A stretch of 64,000 nucleotides of DNA from Pseudolabrys sp. FHR47 (GCF_005153485.1 NZ_CP039740.1:1987001-2051000), one strand, 5' to 3'; shown: positions 33,449 through 43,100, numbered from the stretch's first letter. The notes: a model not told the origin generated them from the sequence alone. A program made the numbers and translations.

Positions 33449-35095
33449 TCAGCTATGTTCGTTCGTCCGGCTGCGCATTTCGGTCACCGCCGCCGCGACC
33501 TTCGTCATCAGCGCTGCCCAGTCGCCGTCGGCGCCCTGGCGGAAAATGCGCATGGTCGGATACCACGGCGCGTCGTCGCGCTTGAGCAGCCAGCGCCAGT
33601 CGGAGATCGCCGACACCAGGAGGAACACCGGCCGTCCCAGCGCGGCGGCCAGATGCGGCACCGAGGTGTCGCCGGTGACGATGAGGTCGAGATTCTGCAT
33701 CAGCGCCGCGGTGTCGAGGAAGAGCGGTGCGTTCGGATCGTTGTCGGCGTCGGCCGGCTTGATCAGGTCGCGGAAGGCGACGCCCTTGATCTGCTCGGCC
33801 GGCGCGCCTTTCTGAAACGAAATGAGTTCGACATCGGGCAGGTCCGCGATCGCCTTGAAGGCGACGAGCGGAATATCGCGGCGTGAGCGGATGGTGCGGT
33901 CGGCATGGCCCGGCGCCCAGTTGATGCCGATGCGCAGCTTTTTCTTCGGTCCGAGCGTCTCGCGCCATTTGGCAACGCGCGCCGCTTCGGCGAACAGATA
34001 CGGTGTCTCGCCCGGAATGGCGTCGGCCTCGATCTTGAGAATACCCGGTACGCTCATCAGCGGCGCCCAGCGGATCGGCCGCGGATCGGCACGCAGTTCT
34101 TCCTCGCTGGTGACGATGGTGACGCCCTTCAAGGTCGACATCAGCGCCTTGAGGCCCGGCCGCACCATGAGCGTCACGTCATGGCCTTGCGAAGCCAGCC
34201 ACGGCGCCAGCCGCGCGAACTGGATGGCGTCGCCGAGCCCTTGCTCGGCGGTGAGCACGATGCGCTCGCCCTCGCGCTCTTCGCCGTGCCAGCGCGGATC
34301 GGGCAGGGCCTTGTAGGTCGGCTCCGGCAACTGGCCGCGATGATCGTAATCGGCAAAGCCCGAAGGCCAGTCCCCGGTGAGCAGCTTGAGCTGGCCGCGC
34401 GCGGCGAAGGCTTCGTGCGTGCGCGGCGCGGCCTTGATGGCGCGGTCGTAGGACGAGATCGCTTCGGCAAAATGCGCGCTGCTGTCCGCGCCGCCGGCGA
34501 GCTCGATGAGGCCAAGATCTTTCAGCACCGCGCCGCGGTTCATCAGGATACGCGGATCCCCGGGCGCGCCCATCAGCGCCTTGTCGTAATCCTTGAGCGC
34601 GTCGGCCGGCCGGCCGATGGTCTCCAGGAGCGCGCCGCGGTTGATCAGGTCCGGCACCGAGGCCGGATCGAGCGCAATCGCCGTGTCGAAGCTTTTCAGA
34701 GCCTCGAGCGGCATCCCCGCGTCGACCAGAATATTGGCGCGGTTGCCATGGGCGGCGGCGAGCTTGGGGTCGAGCGCGATGGCCTGGTCGATGGCCTTGA
34801 TCGCCTCCATCGGCTCGCCGAGCCGGTCCAGCGCCTGGCCGAGCAGGTTGTACATCTTGGCGGTGGCGGGCCCGAACTTGATGGCCCGGCGCACGACCTC
34901 GACGCCTTCCTTGAACTGGCCCTCGGCGCAGGCGACCACGGCGCAGCAATACAGCGCCTCGGCATGCTCCGGATTGATCCGCAGCACCTCCATATACCGC
35001 TCCATGGCCGCCCGGAGCTGGCCCTGGCGGTGGTGGAAAAGGCCCTGTTGCAGGATCTGGGCGATGGTCTGCGGAGAGGTCGTCGGCTCGGTCAT
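33449..35095 (-). CDS. TPR protein with C-terminal GT9-like glycosyltransferase domain
   Basis: The product is 548 residues. Residues about 10-250 hold six to seven tetratricopeptide repeats ([20 protein letters not shown] and similar), and 260-540 form a glycosyltransferase-like domain with [15 protein letters not shown] and [18 protein letters not shown], close to the heptosyltransferase (GT9) signature. Such proteins may glycosylate proteins or polymers; the substrate is unknown. It is divergent from pccB. Confidence 0.85.
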   Translation of the reverse strand: MTEPTTSPQTIAQILQQGLFHHRQGQLRAAMERYMEVLRINPEHAEALYCCAVVACAEGQFKEGVEVVRRAIKFGPATAKMYNLLGQALDRLGEPMEAIKAIDQAIALDPKLAAAHGNRANILVDAGMPLEALKSFDTAIALDPASVPDLINRGALLETIGRPADALKDYDKALMGAPGDPRILMNRGAVLKDLGLIELAGGADSSAHFAEAISSYDRAIKAAPRTHEAFAARGQLKLLTGDWPSGFADYDHRGQLPEPTYKALPDPRWHGEEREGERIVLTAEQGLGDAIQFARLAPWLASQGHDVTLMVRPGLKALMSTLKGVTIVTSEEELRADPRPIRWAPLMSVPGILKIEADAIPGETPYLFAEAARVAKWRETLGPKKKLRIGINWAPGHADRTIRSRRDIPLVAFKAIADLPDVELISFQKGAPAEQIKGVAFRDLIKPADADNDPNAPLFLDTAALMQNLDLIVTGDTSVPHLAAALGRPVFLLVSAISDWRWLLKRDDAPWYPTMRIFRQGADGDWAALMTKVAAAVTEMRSRTNEHS

Positions 35096-35215
35096 GCGGG
35101 GCTTCTAGGGGGGATTGGCGGGGATGTGAAGCCACCCCGACAGCCCTTTTGCAGCGCACCCAAGGCTGTGACATTCTCCGGCCGAGACGAGACAAGGCAG
35201 GGGCCGGAAGCGACC

Positions 35216-36742
35216 ATGAAGGACATCCTCGACAGACTGGAAGAGCGGCGCGCGGAAGCCCGCCTGGGCGGCGGCGAAAAGCGCATCGACGCCCAGCACA
35301 AGCGCGGCAAGCTGACCGCCCGCGAGCGCATCGAACTCTTGCTCGACAAGGGCTCGTTCGAGGAAATCGACATGTTCGTCGAGCACCGCTCGAACGACTT
35401 CGGCATGGAGAAAACCAAAATCCCCGGCGACGGCGTCGTCACCGGCTGGGGCACCATCAACGGCCGCATCGTCTACCTGTTCTCCAAGGACTTCACCGTG
35501 TTCGGCGGCTCGCTCAGCGAGACCCACGCGCAGAAGATCATCAAGGTGCAGGACATGGCGATGAAGGCGCGCGCGCCCATCATCGGCCTGTTCGACGCCG
35601 GCGGCGCCCGCATCCAGGAAGGCGTCGCCGCGCTCGGTGGCTACGGCGAAGTCTTCCGCCGCAACGTCATGGCCTCCGGCGTCATCCCGCAGATCAGCGT
35701 CATCATGGGCCCCTGCGCCGGCGGCGATGTCTATTCGCCGGCCATGACTGATTTTATCTTCATGGTGCGCGACACGTCCTACATGTTCGTCACCGGCCCC
35801 GATGTGGTGAAGACCGTGACCAACGAGGTCGTCACCGCCGAAGAACTCGGCGGCGCCAGCGTGCACACCGCCAAGTCCGGCGTCGCCGACGGTTCATTTG
35901 AAAATGACGTCGATTGTCTTCTTCAGATGCGCCGGCTGATGGATTTCCTGCCGTCGAATTTCGAGGCCGGGCCGCCGTCCTGGCCGACCTTCGACGACAT
36001 CGACGCCATCGACGAATCGCTGGACACGCTGATCCCCGACAATCCGAACAAGCCCTATGACATCAAGGAGCTCATCACCAAGGTGGTGGACGAGGGCGAC
36101 TTCTTCGAATTGTCGGCCGCTTACGCCAAGAACATCGTCATCGGCTTCGGCCGCGTCGCGGGCTCCACGGTCGGCTTCGTCGCCAACCAGCCGATGGTGC
36201 TGGCCGGCGTGCTCGACTCGGATGCCTCGCGCAAGGCGGCGCGCTTCGTGCGCTTCTGCGATGCCTTCAACATTCCGATTGTCACCTTCGTCGATGTGCC
36301 GGGCTTCCTGCCGGGCACCGACCAGGAATATGGCGGCCTGATCAAGCACGGCGCCAAGCTCTTGTTCGCCTACAGCCAGTGCACCGTGCCGCTCGTCACC
36401 GTCATCACGCGCAAGGCCTTCGGCGGGGCCTATGACGTGATGGCGTCGAAACATGTCGGCGGCGATCTCAATTACGCCTGGCCGACGGCGCAGATCGCAG
36501 TGATGGGCGCCAAGGGCGCGGTCGAGATCATCTTCCGCGGCGGCACGCCCGAGCAGATCGCGGCGCAGACCAAGCAATACGAAGACCGCTTCCTGTCACC
36601 CTTCGTCGCCGCCGAGCGCGGCTATATCGACGACGTCATCATGCCGCACTCCACCCGCCGCCGCATCGCCCGCGCGCTGGCGATGCTGAAGAACAAGACG
36701 GCCGAGATGCCGAAGCGCAAGCACGATAATTTGCCGGTGTGA
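35216..36742 (+). CDS. pccB: Propionyl-CoA carboxylase beta subunit
   Basis: The product is 508 residues (family about 510), the carboxyltransferase of biotin-dependent acyl-CoA carboxylases. [19 protein letters not shown] marks the N-terminus; [20 protein letters not shown] and [19 protein letters not shown] are the acyl-CoA and biotin-site blocks. It converts propionyl-CoA to methylmalonyl-CoA with the alpha subunit, whose gene lies at 49949-51964. The ATG at 35216 is used; the open frame running back to 33905 lies over the TPR gene and is rejected. Confidence 0.95.
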   Translation: MKDILDRLEERRAEARLGGGEKRIDAQHKRGKLTARERIELLLDKGSFEEIDMFVEHRSNDFGMEKTKIPGDGVVTGWGTINGRIVYLFSKDFTVFGGSLSETHAQKIIKVQDMAMKARAPIIGLFDAGGARIQEGVAALGGYGEVFRRNVMASGVIPQISVIMGPCAGGDVYSPAMTDFIFMVRDTSYMFVTGPDVVKTVTNEVVTAEELGGASVHTAKSGVADGSFENDVDCLLQMRRLMDFLPSNFEAGPPSWPTFDDIDAIDESLDTLIPDNPNKPYDIKELITKVVDEGDFFELSAAYAKNIVIGFGRVAGSTVGFVANQPMVLAGVLDSDASRKAARFVRFCDAFNIPIVTFVDVPGFLPGTDQEYGGLIKHGAKLLFAYSQCTVPLVTVITRKAFGGAYDVMASKHVGGDLNYAWPTAQIAVMGAKGAVEIIFRGGTPEQIAAQTKQYEDRFLSPFVAAERGYIDDVIMPHSTRRRIARALAMLKNKTAEMPKRKHDNLPV

Positions 36743-36811
36743 GGTCGGAGGCGCTCAATCTAGTGTTGAATTTATTTTCATGACATACTGCTCTCCGGGG
36801 AGGCCGGGGCA

Positions 36812-37699
36812 ATGCAGTACAAGCTATATCGCTACGAACTGAGTACCACTGAAGGAAAAGAGATTAATCCAGATCGTCAGTTTAAAATTTTTGACGAGGC
36901 CAAGGGGCCGGATATTGATGGAAGATACGCTGAATATCGCGGAAAGCGAGATTCGGTTCTTATGCATCTTCGAAACTATGGCGTCGATTTTATCGGGCTT
37001 GTCGGTAGACACTCCACAAAAAGGGAGGTGACCGCCTACGACAGTCATGACGACATCACGGCTCGTGTAAACGTTGATGACGATGATTATCCACACGCGG
37101 CATTTATTTGTTACCCGCGTTTGAGAATGATCATGTGTACCGATACAGGAGGGGTGAGGGCAAATGCAGCGATGCAGCGTTTGCATAGAGTTCTTGCTCA
37201 TCGGAAAAAGCTGCTTCTAACAGTCGACGAAATCAGCGAGACATTTGACCTGAGAAAGGCTGTCAATAGATTTCGTGTCGTCGAGGTGTTGTACGAAGTC
37301 TTTCCGGTGAATCCTCACACCGGTGATCTTGGTAAGCAGTTAGATGAGAGTCGAAAGCTTGACCACATCAAAAAATTAAATGGTTCGATACAAGGAGCAA
37401 TTTCAGATCCGCTCAAGTTAAATGGCGGGTTTTTGAGCGCAGTGCAGGAGCTTCAAACAAGCGGTCACGCAAAGGTCGGCTTCAGAGCGTTTACTGAGGA
37501 CAAGGGCGTTGAGATTGCGGTTCCGAAGCCAAGCCAGCGCCGTGAGTTGTCGGAAAGCGCCGATAAAGAAGTTGTCGGCGAAAATATTGGCGTGCGGATA
37601 CAGATTGAAGGAAAAGAAGAGTATCCATTCTCTCAGAAGTTTGTTCATCGGATGAGGCAGATCGTGGTGAAATTTAAAAATATTGGAAAAGATGAGTAG
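36812..37699 (+). CDS. Unknown cytosolic protein, first gene of an AT-rich two-gene island
   Basis: The product is 295 residues with no signal peptide or membrane helix. No family is recognised. The N-terminal half alternates strands and charged loops (FIGLVGRHSTKREVTAYDSH) and the C-terminal part is basic (QKFVHRMRQIVVKFKNIGK). Codon use is strikingly different from the neighbours: many AAA, TTT and ATT codons. One 60-bp line (37081-37140) has 26 G+C, whereas 36481-36540 has 42. The ATG follows CGGGGAGGCC. It overlaps the next gene by 8 nt. The pair may be a defence module (inference). Confidence 0.75.
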   Translation: MQYKLYRYELSTTEGKEINPDRQFKIFDEAKGPDIDGRYAEYRGKRDSVLMHLRNYGVDFIGLVGRHSTKREVTAYDSHDDITARVNVDDDDYPHAAFICYPRLRMIMCTDTGGVRANAAMQRLHRVLAHRKKLLLTVDEISETFDLRKAVNRFRVVEVLYEVFPVNPHTGDLGKQLDESRKLDHIKKLNGSIQGAISDPLKLNGGFLSAVQELQTSGHAKVGFRAFTEDKGVEIAVPKPSQRRELSESADKEVVGENIGVRIQIEGKEEYPFSQKFVHRMRQIVVKFKNIGKDE

Positions 37700-38276
37700 C
37701 CCTCCGGATTTTTGGGAGATATTTGCAGACGCGCTGCGTTCTTCGGCGCGCAATAGGTCTTGGCGAGCGTTTTTTCCGTGGTGTTTGTTGCTCAGCGTGG
37801 GAGTTCCGGTCGCCGCCGTTGTTCTTTTGAAGCAAATTTCGTCTTTGACCATCGGGGATGATCAATCGGTCACTATGTTGTCGTCGGTAGCGGTAGTCGC
37901 CGGATTTTTAGGTTCCGTATCAGTAGCGACGATGACCCAAGTCCAGCGTATGGTTTCTGAGTATCCCTTTTCTAGTTACCTCAAAGACGAGAATCTTTTC
38001 GATCAGTTTCTTTTCTGGCCTCAGGCGACTTTGATATTTCAAATTGGTCTTCTTCTATTCTCGGTTTTGGCGGCGATTCTTGTTCGAATTGTGCCATGCA
38101 TCAATCTAAATATTTATGTAGTCGCAGTGGATGTCGGCTTGCTGATCTACGTTTGTACCAAGACTTGGAATCTTATCGATCTGGTTCGAAAGCTGACTTG
38201 GCACTACGAAGACTACAATCGTTTGTTTAAGGAGTTTGAACGTAGGCAAAAATTGGGTGGGCCTGAAGATGTGTGA
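37692..38276 (+). CDS. Four-helix membrane protein, second gene of the AT-rich island
   Basis: The product is 194 residues with four predicted membrane helices at about 28-46, 60-80, 112-134 and 138-160. The N-terminal 25 residues and the C-terminal helical tail (HYEDYNRLFKEFERRQK) are probably cytosolic. No family is recognised. The ATG overlaps the preceding stop by 8 nt, so the partner proteins are made together. A TTG at 37683 would add three residues. Its codon use matches the first gene, indicating joint acquisition. Confidence 0.75.
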   Translation: MSSPPDFWEIFADALRSSARNRSWRAFFPWCLLLSVGVPVAAVVLLKQISSLTIGDDQSVTMLSSVAVVAGFLGSVSVATMTQVQRMVSEYPFSSYLKDENLFDQFLFWPQATLIFQIGLLLFSVLAAILVRIVPCINLNIYVVAVDVGLLIYVCTKTWNLIDLVRKLTWHYEDYNRLFKEFERRQKLGGPEDV

Positions 38277-38335
38277 TGCCCAGCCATGAGTTAGGCTGTG
38301 GAGCGCGGCCATGTCCAAATTCTAGGAGTCATTCC

Positions 38336-38746
38336 ATGCCCACGCGCCACGCCTCTTGCAGCTGCGGCCAGCTCCGCCTGACCATCTCCGGCGAACCCGT
38401 GCGCGTTTCGATGTGCCATTGCCTGGAGTGCCAGCGCCGCACCGGCGCGGTGATCAGCAATCAGGCGCGCTTCAAACATGAGCAGGTCGCGGTCACCGGC
38501 CAGGCGACGCAGTGGCAGCGCACAGCCGAGAGCGGCAGCACGGTCACCTTCAATTTCTGTCCGGTCTGCGGCTCGACGGTCTATTGGACTAGCGAGAGCT
38601 TTCCCGATCATGTCGCCGTGGCCATCGGCGCTTTCGCCGATCCTCAATTCCCGGCGCCGCAAATCGCGGTGTGGGAGGAAACGCGCCACGCCTGGGTCGC
38701 GCTGCCGCCCGACACGCCGCCGAAGCATTTTGCCAAGCAGGGGTAG
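38336..38746 (+). CDS. GFA / CENP-V family zinc protein
   Basis: The product is 136 residues with the GFA zinc-binding cysteines: CSCGQL, CHCLECQRRTGA and FCPVCGSTVYW. Named for glutathione-dependent formaldehyde-activating enzyme, most members have unknown substrates. The ATG at 38336 follows CTAGGAGTC at a good distance; the frame back to 38273 adds atypical residues. Composition returns to that of the host here, marking the right edge of the island. Confidence 0.9.
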   Translation: MPTRHASCSCGQLRLTISGEPVRVSMCHCLECQRRTGAVISNQARFKHEQVAVTGQATQWQRTAESGSTVTFNFCPVCGSTVYWTSESFPDHVAVAIGAFADPQFPAPQIAVWEETRHAWVALPPDTPPKHFAKQG

Positions 38747-38787
38747 GCGCGCACGCGGGCCCGCAAAGTGGTGTAGCCTTCCTGCCC

Positions 38788-39087
38788 ATGTCCCTCCTTC
38801 ACCGCCTCTGGCACGGCGAGGTGCCGCTCTCGCAAGTGTTCTGGAACTGGGCCGTGTTCGGCGCCATTGCGGTCAATGGCGCAACCACGATCCTGTTCTT
38901 CACGCTGCTGCTGCACGGCTACACGCTGGCGGCCTTCGTCGCGGGTTATGCGTTCTCGGTTCCGTACAACGTCTTTGTCGCGGTCGCCGTCTGGCGGTCC
39001 GCCGGGCGCTATGAAGGCGATCGCCGCTGGGCGGATCTGGCGCGCATCGTCACGGTGGTCGTCATGACGCTGCTGAGCCTCACCTGA
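38788..39087 (+). CDS. Small membrane protein, function unknown
   Basis: The product is 99 residues with two hydrophobic helices (WAVFGAIAVNGATTILFFTL and a middle AFVAGYAFSVPYNVFVAVAV) and a third weaker one at the C-terminus. No family is recognised. The ATG at 38788 is chosen because the upstream part of the open frame lies over the preceding gene. Spacing of 41 nt to that gene allows co-transcription. Confidence 0.65.
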   Translation: MSLLHRLWHGEVPLSQVFWNWAVFGAIAVNGATTILFFTLLLHGYTLAAFVAGYAFSVPYNVFVAVAVWRSAGRYEGDRRWADLARIVTVVVMTLLSLT

Positions 39088-39184
39088 GCGGGTGTCTGTG
39101 CCTGGTGCGGCGAGGCAGAAAATAATCCGCCATCCTGTTGACGTCATTCCCAAGGTATGCTGTCCTAGTCTCGTTCCATCCACC

Positions 39185-39545
39185 GAGGGGCGCTCTCATG
39201 AGGCGTCGTGAGGGTGGGGTGGAATGCGGCGCCCGCGGGCGTGGTTCGCAGCCACGCACCCGGGAGGTCGCGGGTAGCCGTCCGGGCCCACTACGGGGCT
39301 CTGCCTTCAATGGCTGGACGGGGGTTCGGTGAAGGCGGGCGAAAGCCCGCCGGAGGTCGTTGCCTCTCACAAGGAGGCGCGATCGCTGACCGGCACCCGG
39401 AAGCACGGCCCCGCGAACAGAAATCGCCGCGATGGCGCGCCGAGAGGCGCCCGCGCGCTCGCATCCGGTCGATGCGCGCGCGTGGCACGTAAGGACACGG
39501 AAGCGCCTCGCGGCGCGCCATTCCCTCATCATGCGATGAGGGCAG
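39185..39545 (+). ncRNA. Candidate structured non-coding RNA or repeat element
   Basis: This part of a 592-bp gene-free stretch (39088-39679) holds many stable hairpins: GCGTGG/CCACGC (39239-39257); CCGTCC/GGACGG (39278-39321) enclosing GGGCCC/GGGCTC; GGCGGGC-GAAA-GCCCGCC (39334-39351) with a GNRA tetraloop; GCCTC/GAGGC (39362-39378); and CCCTCATC-ATGC-GATGAGGG (39523-39542). The open frames here lack protein-like character. Strand is a guess. I recall similar sequence in Bradyrhizobium-like genomes, unverified. It does not fit RNase P, tmRNA, SRP or a cobalamin riboswitch by eye. Confidence 0.45.
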
Positions 39546-39679
39546 GGAAGTCCGGCGCACCCGACGCCGATCAAACAACACGGGCGATGCCGCATGTCCG
39601 CCGGCGATACGAGCGGCTTTCACGCGACGTAGGAGGAAGCGATCACATGCCTGTGCAATCGGTTCGACGCGCAGGCGTC

Positions 39680-40831
39680 TCACGGCGCGTTGGTCAGCAC
39701 CTGGCTCACGCAGGCGCGCGAGCCGGCGTCGTTGAAACTCCGGCTGGCGCAGCCGCGCACCGCGGTGCGGAAGCCGTCCGGCGCGGTGCAGGTGCCGGTC
39801 GCCTTCTGCTTGCAGTTTTCATAGCCGGAGATGGCGCCGAGGATGTAGTCGCGCTTTCGGCCAGTGATCCAGCCGAAGCGGATATCGGCCTTCAGTTTCC
39901 AATAGCACTGGTCGCAGGTCTGCGCGCCGAAGGGGAACGGCGACAGCGGCGCGACGCGGCCGGCCTGCGCCGGCGCATCGCCGCATTTGCCGCATGCGGT
40001 ATTGGCGGCGTAGTTGCGGCCCTTCACGCAGCGCGTCGTGCCGCAATAGAAATGCGTGTTCGGATTGTAGCAGCGGTTCGTAGGTCCGCAGGTCTGGTCG
40101 GCGAGACAGATGCGGCCGCCGCATCTGGCGGTCGGCTCGCGCAGCTCGGTGAAGGGCGGCGCGGCGGTGACCGGCGCGGTCGATGTGGCGGGCGGCTCGG
40201 GTGGAGGCGAAGAGGGCGAGCCTGTCGCGACCGGTTGGCCATCCGCCGTGCAGCCGACGATCCGGCAGGCCGATCCGCGCGCGTAGCGGTCGCAATAGCC
40301 CAGCGCGTTGCGCTCGGCGCCCGCGCGGCTGGAGGCGCTGCCCCAGCCCGATGCGCCGTTGCTGGCGCGGGCGCGGCATTGCCAATTCGCTCCGATAGCG
40401 GCTGCTCCGTCGGATGCCGCCGTGTTGCCGACATGGCTGCAGCCGACCACGCGGCAGGCGCGGCCGCCCGAATGCTGGCTGCAATTGTTGACGGCTTCGC
40501 TTTCCGCCTGGCTCCGGTCGGCGTAGCGAGCCCAGCCATTGGCGCCGTTGCTGGCGCGCGCCCGGCAATACCAATGCTGCGCCGGCCAGTTGAAGCCGGG
40601 CCCTTCGGCCGTGCCGCCGCCGGTCTTCGGCCCCCGCGCGCCCACGCAGGCGGTCGTGCCGGTGTTGTAAACGCCGCCCATGCAGACGCACCAACTGATG
40701 TAGCCGCCGGTGTTGACGCGCGGGTCGGGCGGCGAGCCGCATGTGGCGGCCTCGAGCTGCGTCGTTGTGGTGATGGCAATGAGAAATGCGACGATGGCGA
40801 CCGGCCAAGTCCCGAGGCAATAGTTCGGCAT
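39680..40831 (-). CDS. Exported cysteine-rich protein with two DUF4189 repeats
   Basis: The product is 383 residues with a signal peptide (about 1-28). Two DUF4189-like repeats are visible, each starting with CRARASNGA.GW and ending ACR(V/I)VGC (about residues 85-135 and 150-200). A proline-rich linker follows, then a cysteine-rich C-terminal half with many pairs (CGGRICLADQTCGP; CDQCYWKLKADI). It is a disulfide-rich periplasmic or secreted protein of unknown function. A long open frame on the opposite strand is a shadow. Confidence 0.8.
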   Translation of the reverse strand: MPNYCLGTWPVAIVAFLIAITTTTQLEAATCGSPPDPRVNTGGYISWCVCMGGVYNTGTTACVGARGPKTGGGTAEGPGFNWPAQHWYCRARASNGANGWARYADRSQAESEAVNNCSQHSGGRACRVVGCSHVGNTAASDGAAAIGANWQCRARASNGASGWGSASSRAGAERNALGYCDRYARGSACRIVGCTADGQPVATGSPSSPPPEPPATSTAPVTAAPPFTELREPTARCGGRICLADQTCGPTNRCYNPNTHFYCGTTRCVKGRNYAANTACGKCGDAPAQAGRVAPLSPFPFGAQTCDQCYWKLKADIRFGWITGRKRDYILGAISGYENCKQKATGTCTAPDGFRTAVRGCASRSFNDAGSRACVSQVLTNAP

Positions 40832-41028
40832 GGCGAACCCCGCGTGGGAAACAGGCTGTCGAAGCTTAGGCCAATTCTTATGCTGAGCAAACGGAATGCG
40901 TTCGGCATGTCGGCCGTATCAAATGGTAACGTGATAATGCGGCGGTATCCGCGCGCGGGCCGACGCGATGACTTGATGACAACCGCCGCGGCGTTGAATA
41001 TGCGCGCAAGCCATCTCGAGTGATTTTC

Positions 41029-41610
41029 ATGAAGCCGTCTTTCGCCGGCATGCCTGCAGTCGCCATGCTCCGCCTGCCTGCCATCGTCCTTCTGCTGGCG
41101 CTGTCTGCGCCGGCCTTCGGCTTCGAAGGCGAGAACCTTTTGGTCTCGTTGCCCGATGGCTACAAGATCGATTTCCAGAAGAAGCAGGGCAATGTGCAGA
41201 TCACCGAGATGGTGCCCAAGGCCGAGAGCGTTCGTGACTGGACCGAGATGGTCACGGTGCAGGTGTTCAACGGCCTCAAAGCCACGCCGGAGCAGTTTCG
41301 CGATCGCATCACGGCGTTGTGGAGCAAGTCCTGTCCCGGCGCCGAAAGCGCGCCGATCGCGAGCGCGGTCGAGAACGGTTATCCGATCACGATGTGGCTG
41401 TCGTCCTGCCCGCTCAACAAGGACACCGGCAAGCCGGAGTTCACCTTCATGAAGGCCATCGCCGGCAAGGACAGCTTCTACGTCGTGCAGAAGGCGTTCA
41501 AGGCGACGCCGTCGAAGGAGCAGACGGCGACCTGGACGTTGTACCTGAAGAAGGTCGGTGTCTGCGACACGCGCGTGGCGGCGCGTGCCTGTCCGGCGGG
41601 GATCAAGTAA
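41029..41610 (+). CDS. Exported protein, function unknown
   Basis: The product is 193 residues with a signal peptide (about 1-32, ending APAFG). The mature domain starts FEGENLLVSLPDGYKIDFQ and contains four cysteines that could pair. It looks like a conserved alphaproteobacterial exported protein, but I cannot name the family. The ATG at 41029 is chosen; GTG at 41020 adds three residues. Confidence 0.7.
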   Translation: MKPSFAGMPAVAMLRLPAIVLLLALSAPAFGFEGENLLVSLPDGYKIDFQKKQGNVQITEMVPKAESVRDWTEMVTVQVFNGLKATPEQFRDRITALWSKSCPGAESAPIASAVENGYPITMWLSSCPLNKDTGKPEFTFMKAIAGKDSFYVVQKAFKATPSKEQTATWTLYLKKVGVCDTRVAARACPAGIK

Positions 41611-41672
41611 TTGTCCGGTAGGACGAAAGACGGCCGGCACATAATGCGCCGGCCGCCGAAGTCGTCGAGCGA

Positions 41673-42548
41673 TCAGTTCAGCGCTGCCATCTTGCCGGTG
41701 GCGACGGCGAGAGCCTTGCCGGTCTCCAGATCGATGCGATAAATCTCGCGCAGCACATTGCCGGCGAAGCCGAGTTCGACGATCGACACCGTCTTGAACG
41801 TGACCGGAATGCCGTCGGGCAGGATCTGGTTGAACTGCTTGGCCGTCTGGTTCATGGCCGCCTGAACTTCGGGCGTGAACTTCGCCATGCTGTAGACCAG
41901 CGTGTTGTGCGGGTTATACGAGCGCACTTCCTTGCCGTCCTTGACGATATTGACGCCGGAGACGCCCACCGTCTTGACCAGGTCCTTGGCGGCGTCGCCC
42001 ATCGCGGCATAGACCGGGCCGGTGCAGCGCGGCAGCGGGCCGTCGCGCAGCGGGGTCAGCGCGGCGGTGGCGGCGGTGTTGAAGGCGTGCATGGCCTCGT
42101 AGCTCGCGCCTTCCTTGACGATGCCGAGGTCGAGCCACCACGGCCGGCCGGCGCCCTTAGCCGCTTCCGTCGTGTAGAAGTTCTTGAGCGTCACGGTCAG
42201 CACCGGCGGCAGCTTCGGCAGCGCCTTGAGCATCTTGTCCGGCGTCGCCGGATCGGCGTTATGCACATGCACGACGGTGACGTGCGGAATGTTGAACATC
42301 GCCGCTTCGGTGGCGAGGCCGGCATTGAGTAGCTTTTCCTTGAGCGGGCCGCCGACGGTGGCGGCGAGCGTGGCGTTGACCTCGGCCGGCAGCGTGTAGA
42401 CGAGGCCGAAGGTGCGGGCATGGGGGCGGAAGTCGGACGAGGTTAGCGCGCTGTTGTCGATGGTCTGCGCGGAGGCGGGCGCGGCCAGCGCGGCGAGCAC
42501 GAAAGCGGCGGCGGCGCCGGTGCGGAGCATGGTGCGGCGGGTAGTCAT
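41673..42548 (-). CDS. Tat-exported 2H-phosphoesterase-like protein
   Basis: The product is 291 residues with a twin-arginine signal (TTRRTMLRTGAAAAF, cleavage near ASA). Two HxT motifs, H89-V-T91 in PHVTVVHVH and H214-N-T216 in PHNTLVYS, match the paired catalytic motifs of the 2H phosphoesterase superfamily (LigT, 2'-5' RNA ligases). Export of such an enzyme is unusual. Substrate is unknown, perhaps cyclic or 2',3'-cyclic nucleotides. The ATG at 42548 gives the Tat signal; upstream frame to 42674 is rejected. Confidence 0.65.
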   Translation of the reverse strand: MTTRRTMLRTGAAAAFVLAALAAPASAQTIDNSALTSSDFRPHARTFGLVYTLPAEVNATLAATVGGPLKEKLLNAGLATEAAMFNIPHVTVVHVHNADPATPDKMLKALPKLPPVLTVTLKNFYTTEAAKGAGRPWWLDLGIVKEGASYEAMHAFNTAATAALTPLRDGPLPRCTGPVYAAMGDAAKDLVKTVGVSGVNIVKDGKEVRSYNPHNTLVYSMAKFTPEVQAAMNQTAKQFNQILPDGIPVTFKTVSIVELGFAGNVLREIYRIDLETGKALAVATGKMAALN

Positions 42549-42782
42549 GGTGATTGATCCTTTGAACGATGGCAGGTGCAACGTGTCTCGCGCGCCAATG
42601 TGACAGGTGCGTAACGCGCGGCGGCCGCCGGCCGGTTTGTTGCGATGCGACGTTTGGCAGCGCCTGGGCGTCACATCATTGTCATCCGACGCCGCGCGAC
42701 CTCACGCCGCGCACTCGACTCGCATCTTTTGTGCTATAAACAACGTTGCAAAGGGAAAGGAACCAACTCAAAGGAGGGCCCG

Positions 42783-43100
42783 ATGGCCAACATTGAGACT
42801 GGAACCAACAAAGTCGTTCTAACGGACGGCACGACGACCCTGACACTCGACAAGGCCGCCGGCAAAGCCGTGCTCCAGCGCAAGAAGCTGATGTTCTGGA
42901 ACGCGGCGCCGGTCGAGTTCCCGCTCGGCGACATCGACGACATCGCGGTGAAGTCGGAGCAGGACGGTCTGTCCGGCGCCACGATCTATCACAGCGTGCT
43001 GCACCGGCGTTCGGGCGAGACCACCGTGCTCACCACGGAGGAGCCGCGCGACGCCGAAGCGACGGTGGAAACGTTACGCCGTTTCGTCGGGCTGCATTAG
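42783..43100 (+). CDS. Small conserved cytosolic protein, function unknown
   Basis: The product is 105 residues, mostly beta-strand in character, with no signal or membrane helix. A very good AAAGGAGGGC ribosome binding site precedes the ATG at 42783, and TATAAA at 42735-42740 may be its -10 element. The family is not recognised; it resembles a PH-like small domain. The upstream in-frame part to 42645 is not used. Confidence 0.7.
   Translation: MANIETGTNKVVLTDGTTTLTLDKAAGKAVLQRKKLMFWNAAPVEFPLGDIDDIAVKSEQDGLSGATIYHSVLHRRSGETTVLTTEEPRDAEATVETLRRFVGLH

Noticed and set aside
33905..35215. Long N-terminal extension of the pccB frame
   Set aside because: It lies antisense to the TPR-glycosyltransferase gene and shows no domain; the standard pccB start is at 35216.
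36812..38276. Assignment of the island as RexAB or Kiwa
   Set aside because: Only gene size, order and helix count are similar to those systems; no convincing sequence motif was seen, so no name is given.
39185..39545. RNase P RNA, tmRNA, SRP RNA or cobalamin riboswitch
   Set aside because: The universally conserved segments of these RNAs were not found by eye in the region; the assignment stays open.
39329..41023. 565-codon plus-strand open frame over the DUF4189 gene and the hairpin region
   Set aside because: It covers the structured non-coding stretch and runs antisense to a clear exported cysteine-rich protein; its composition is the Ala/Arg/Gly-rich pattern of a GC-driven shadow.
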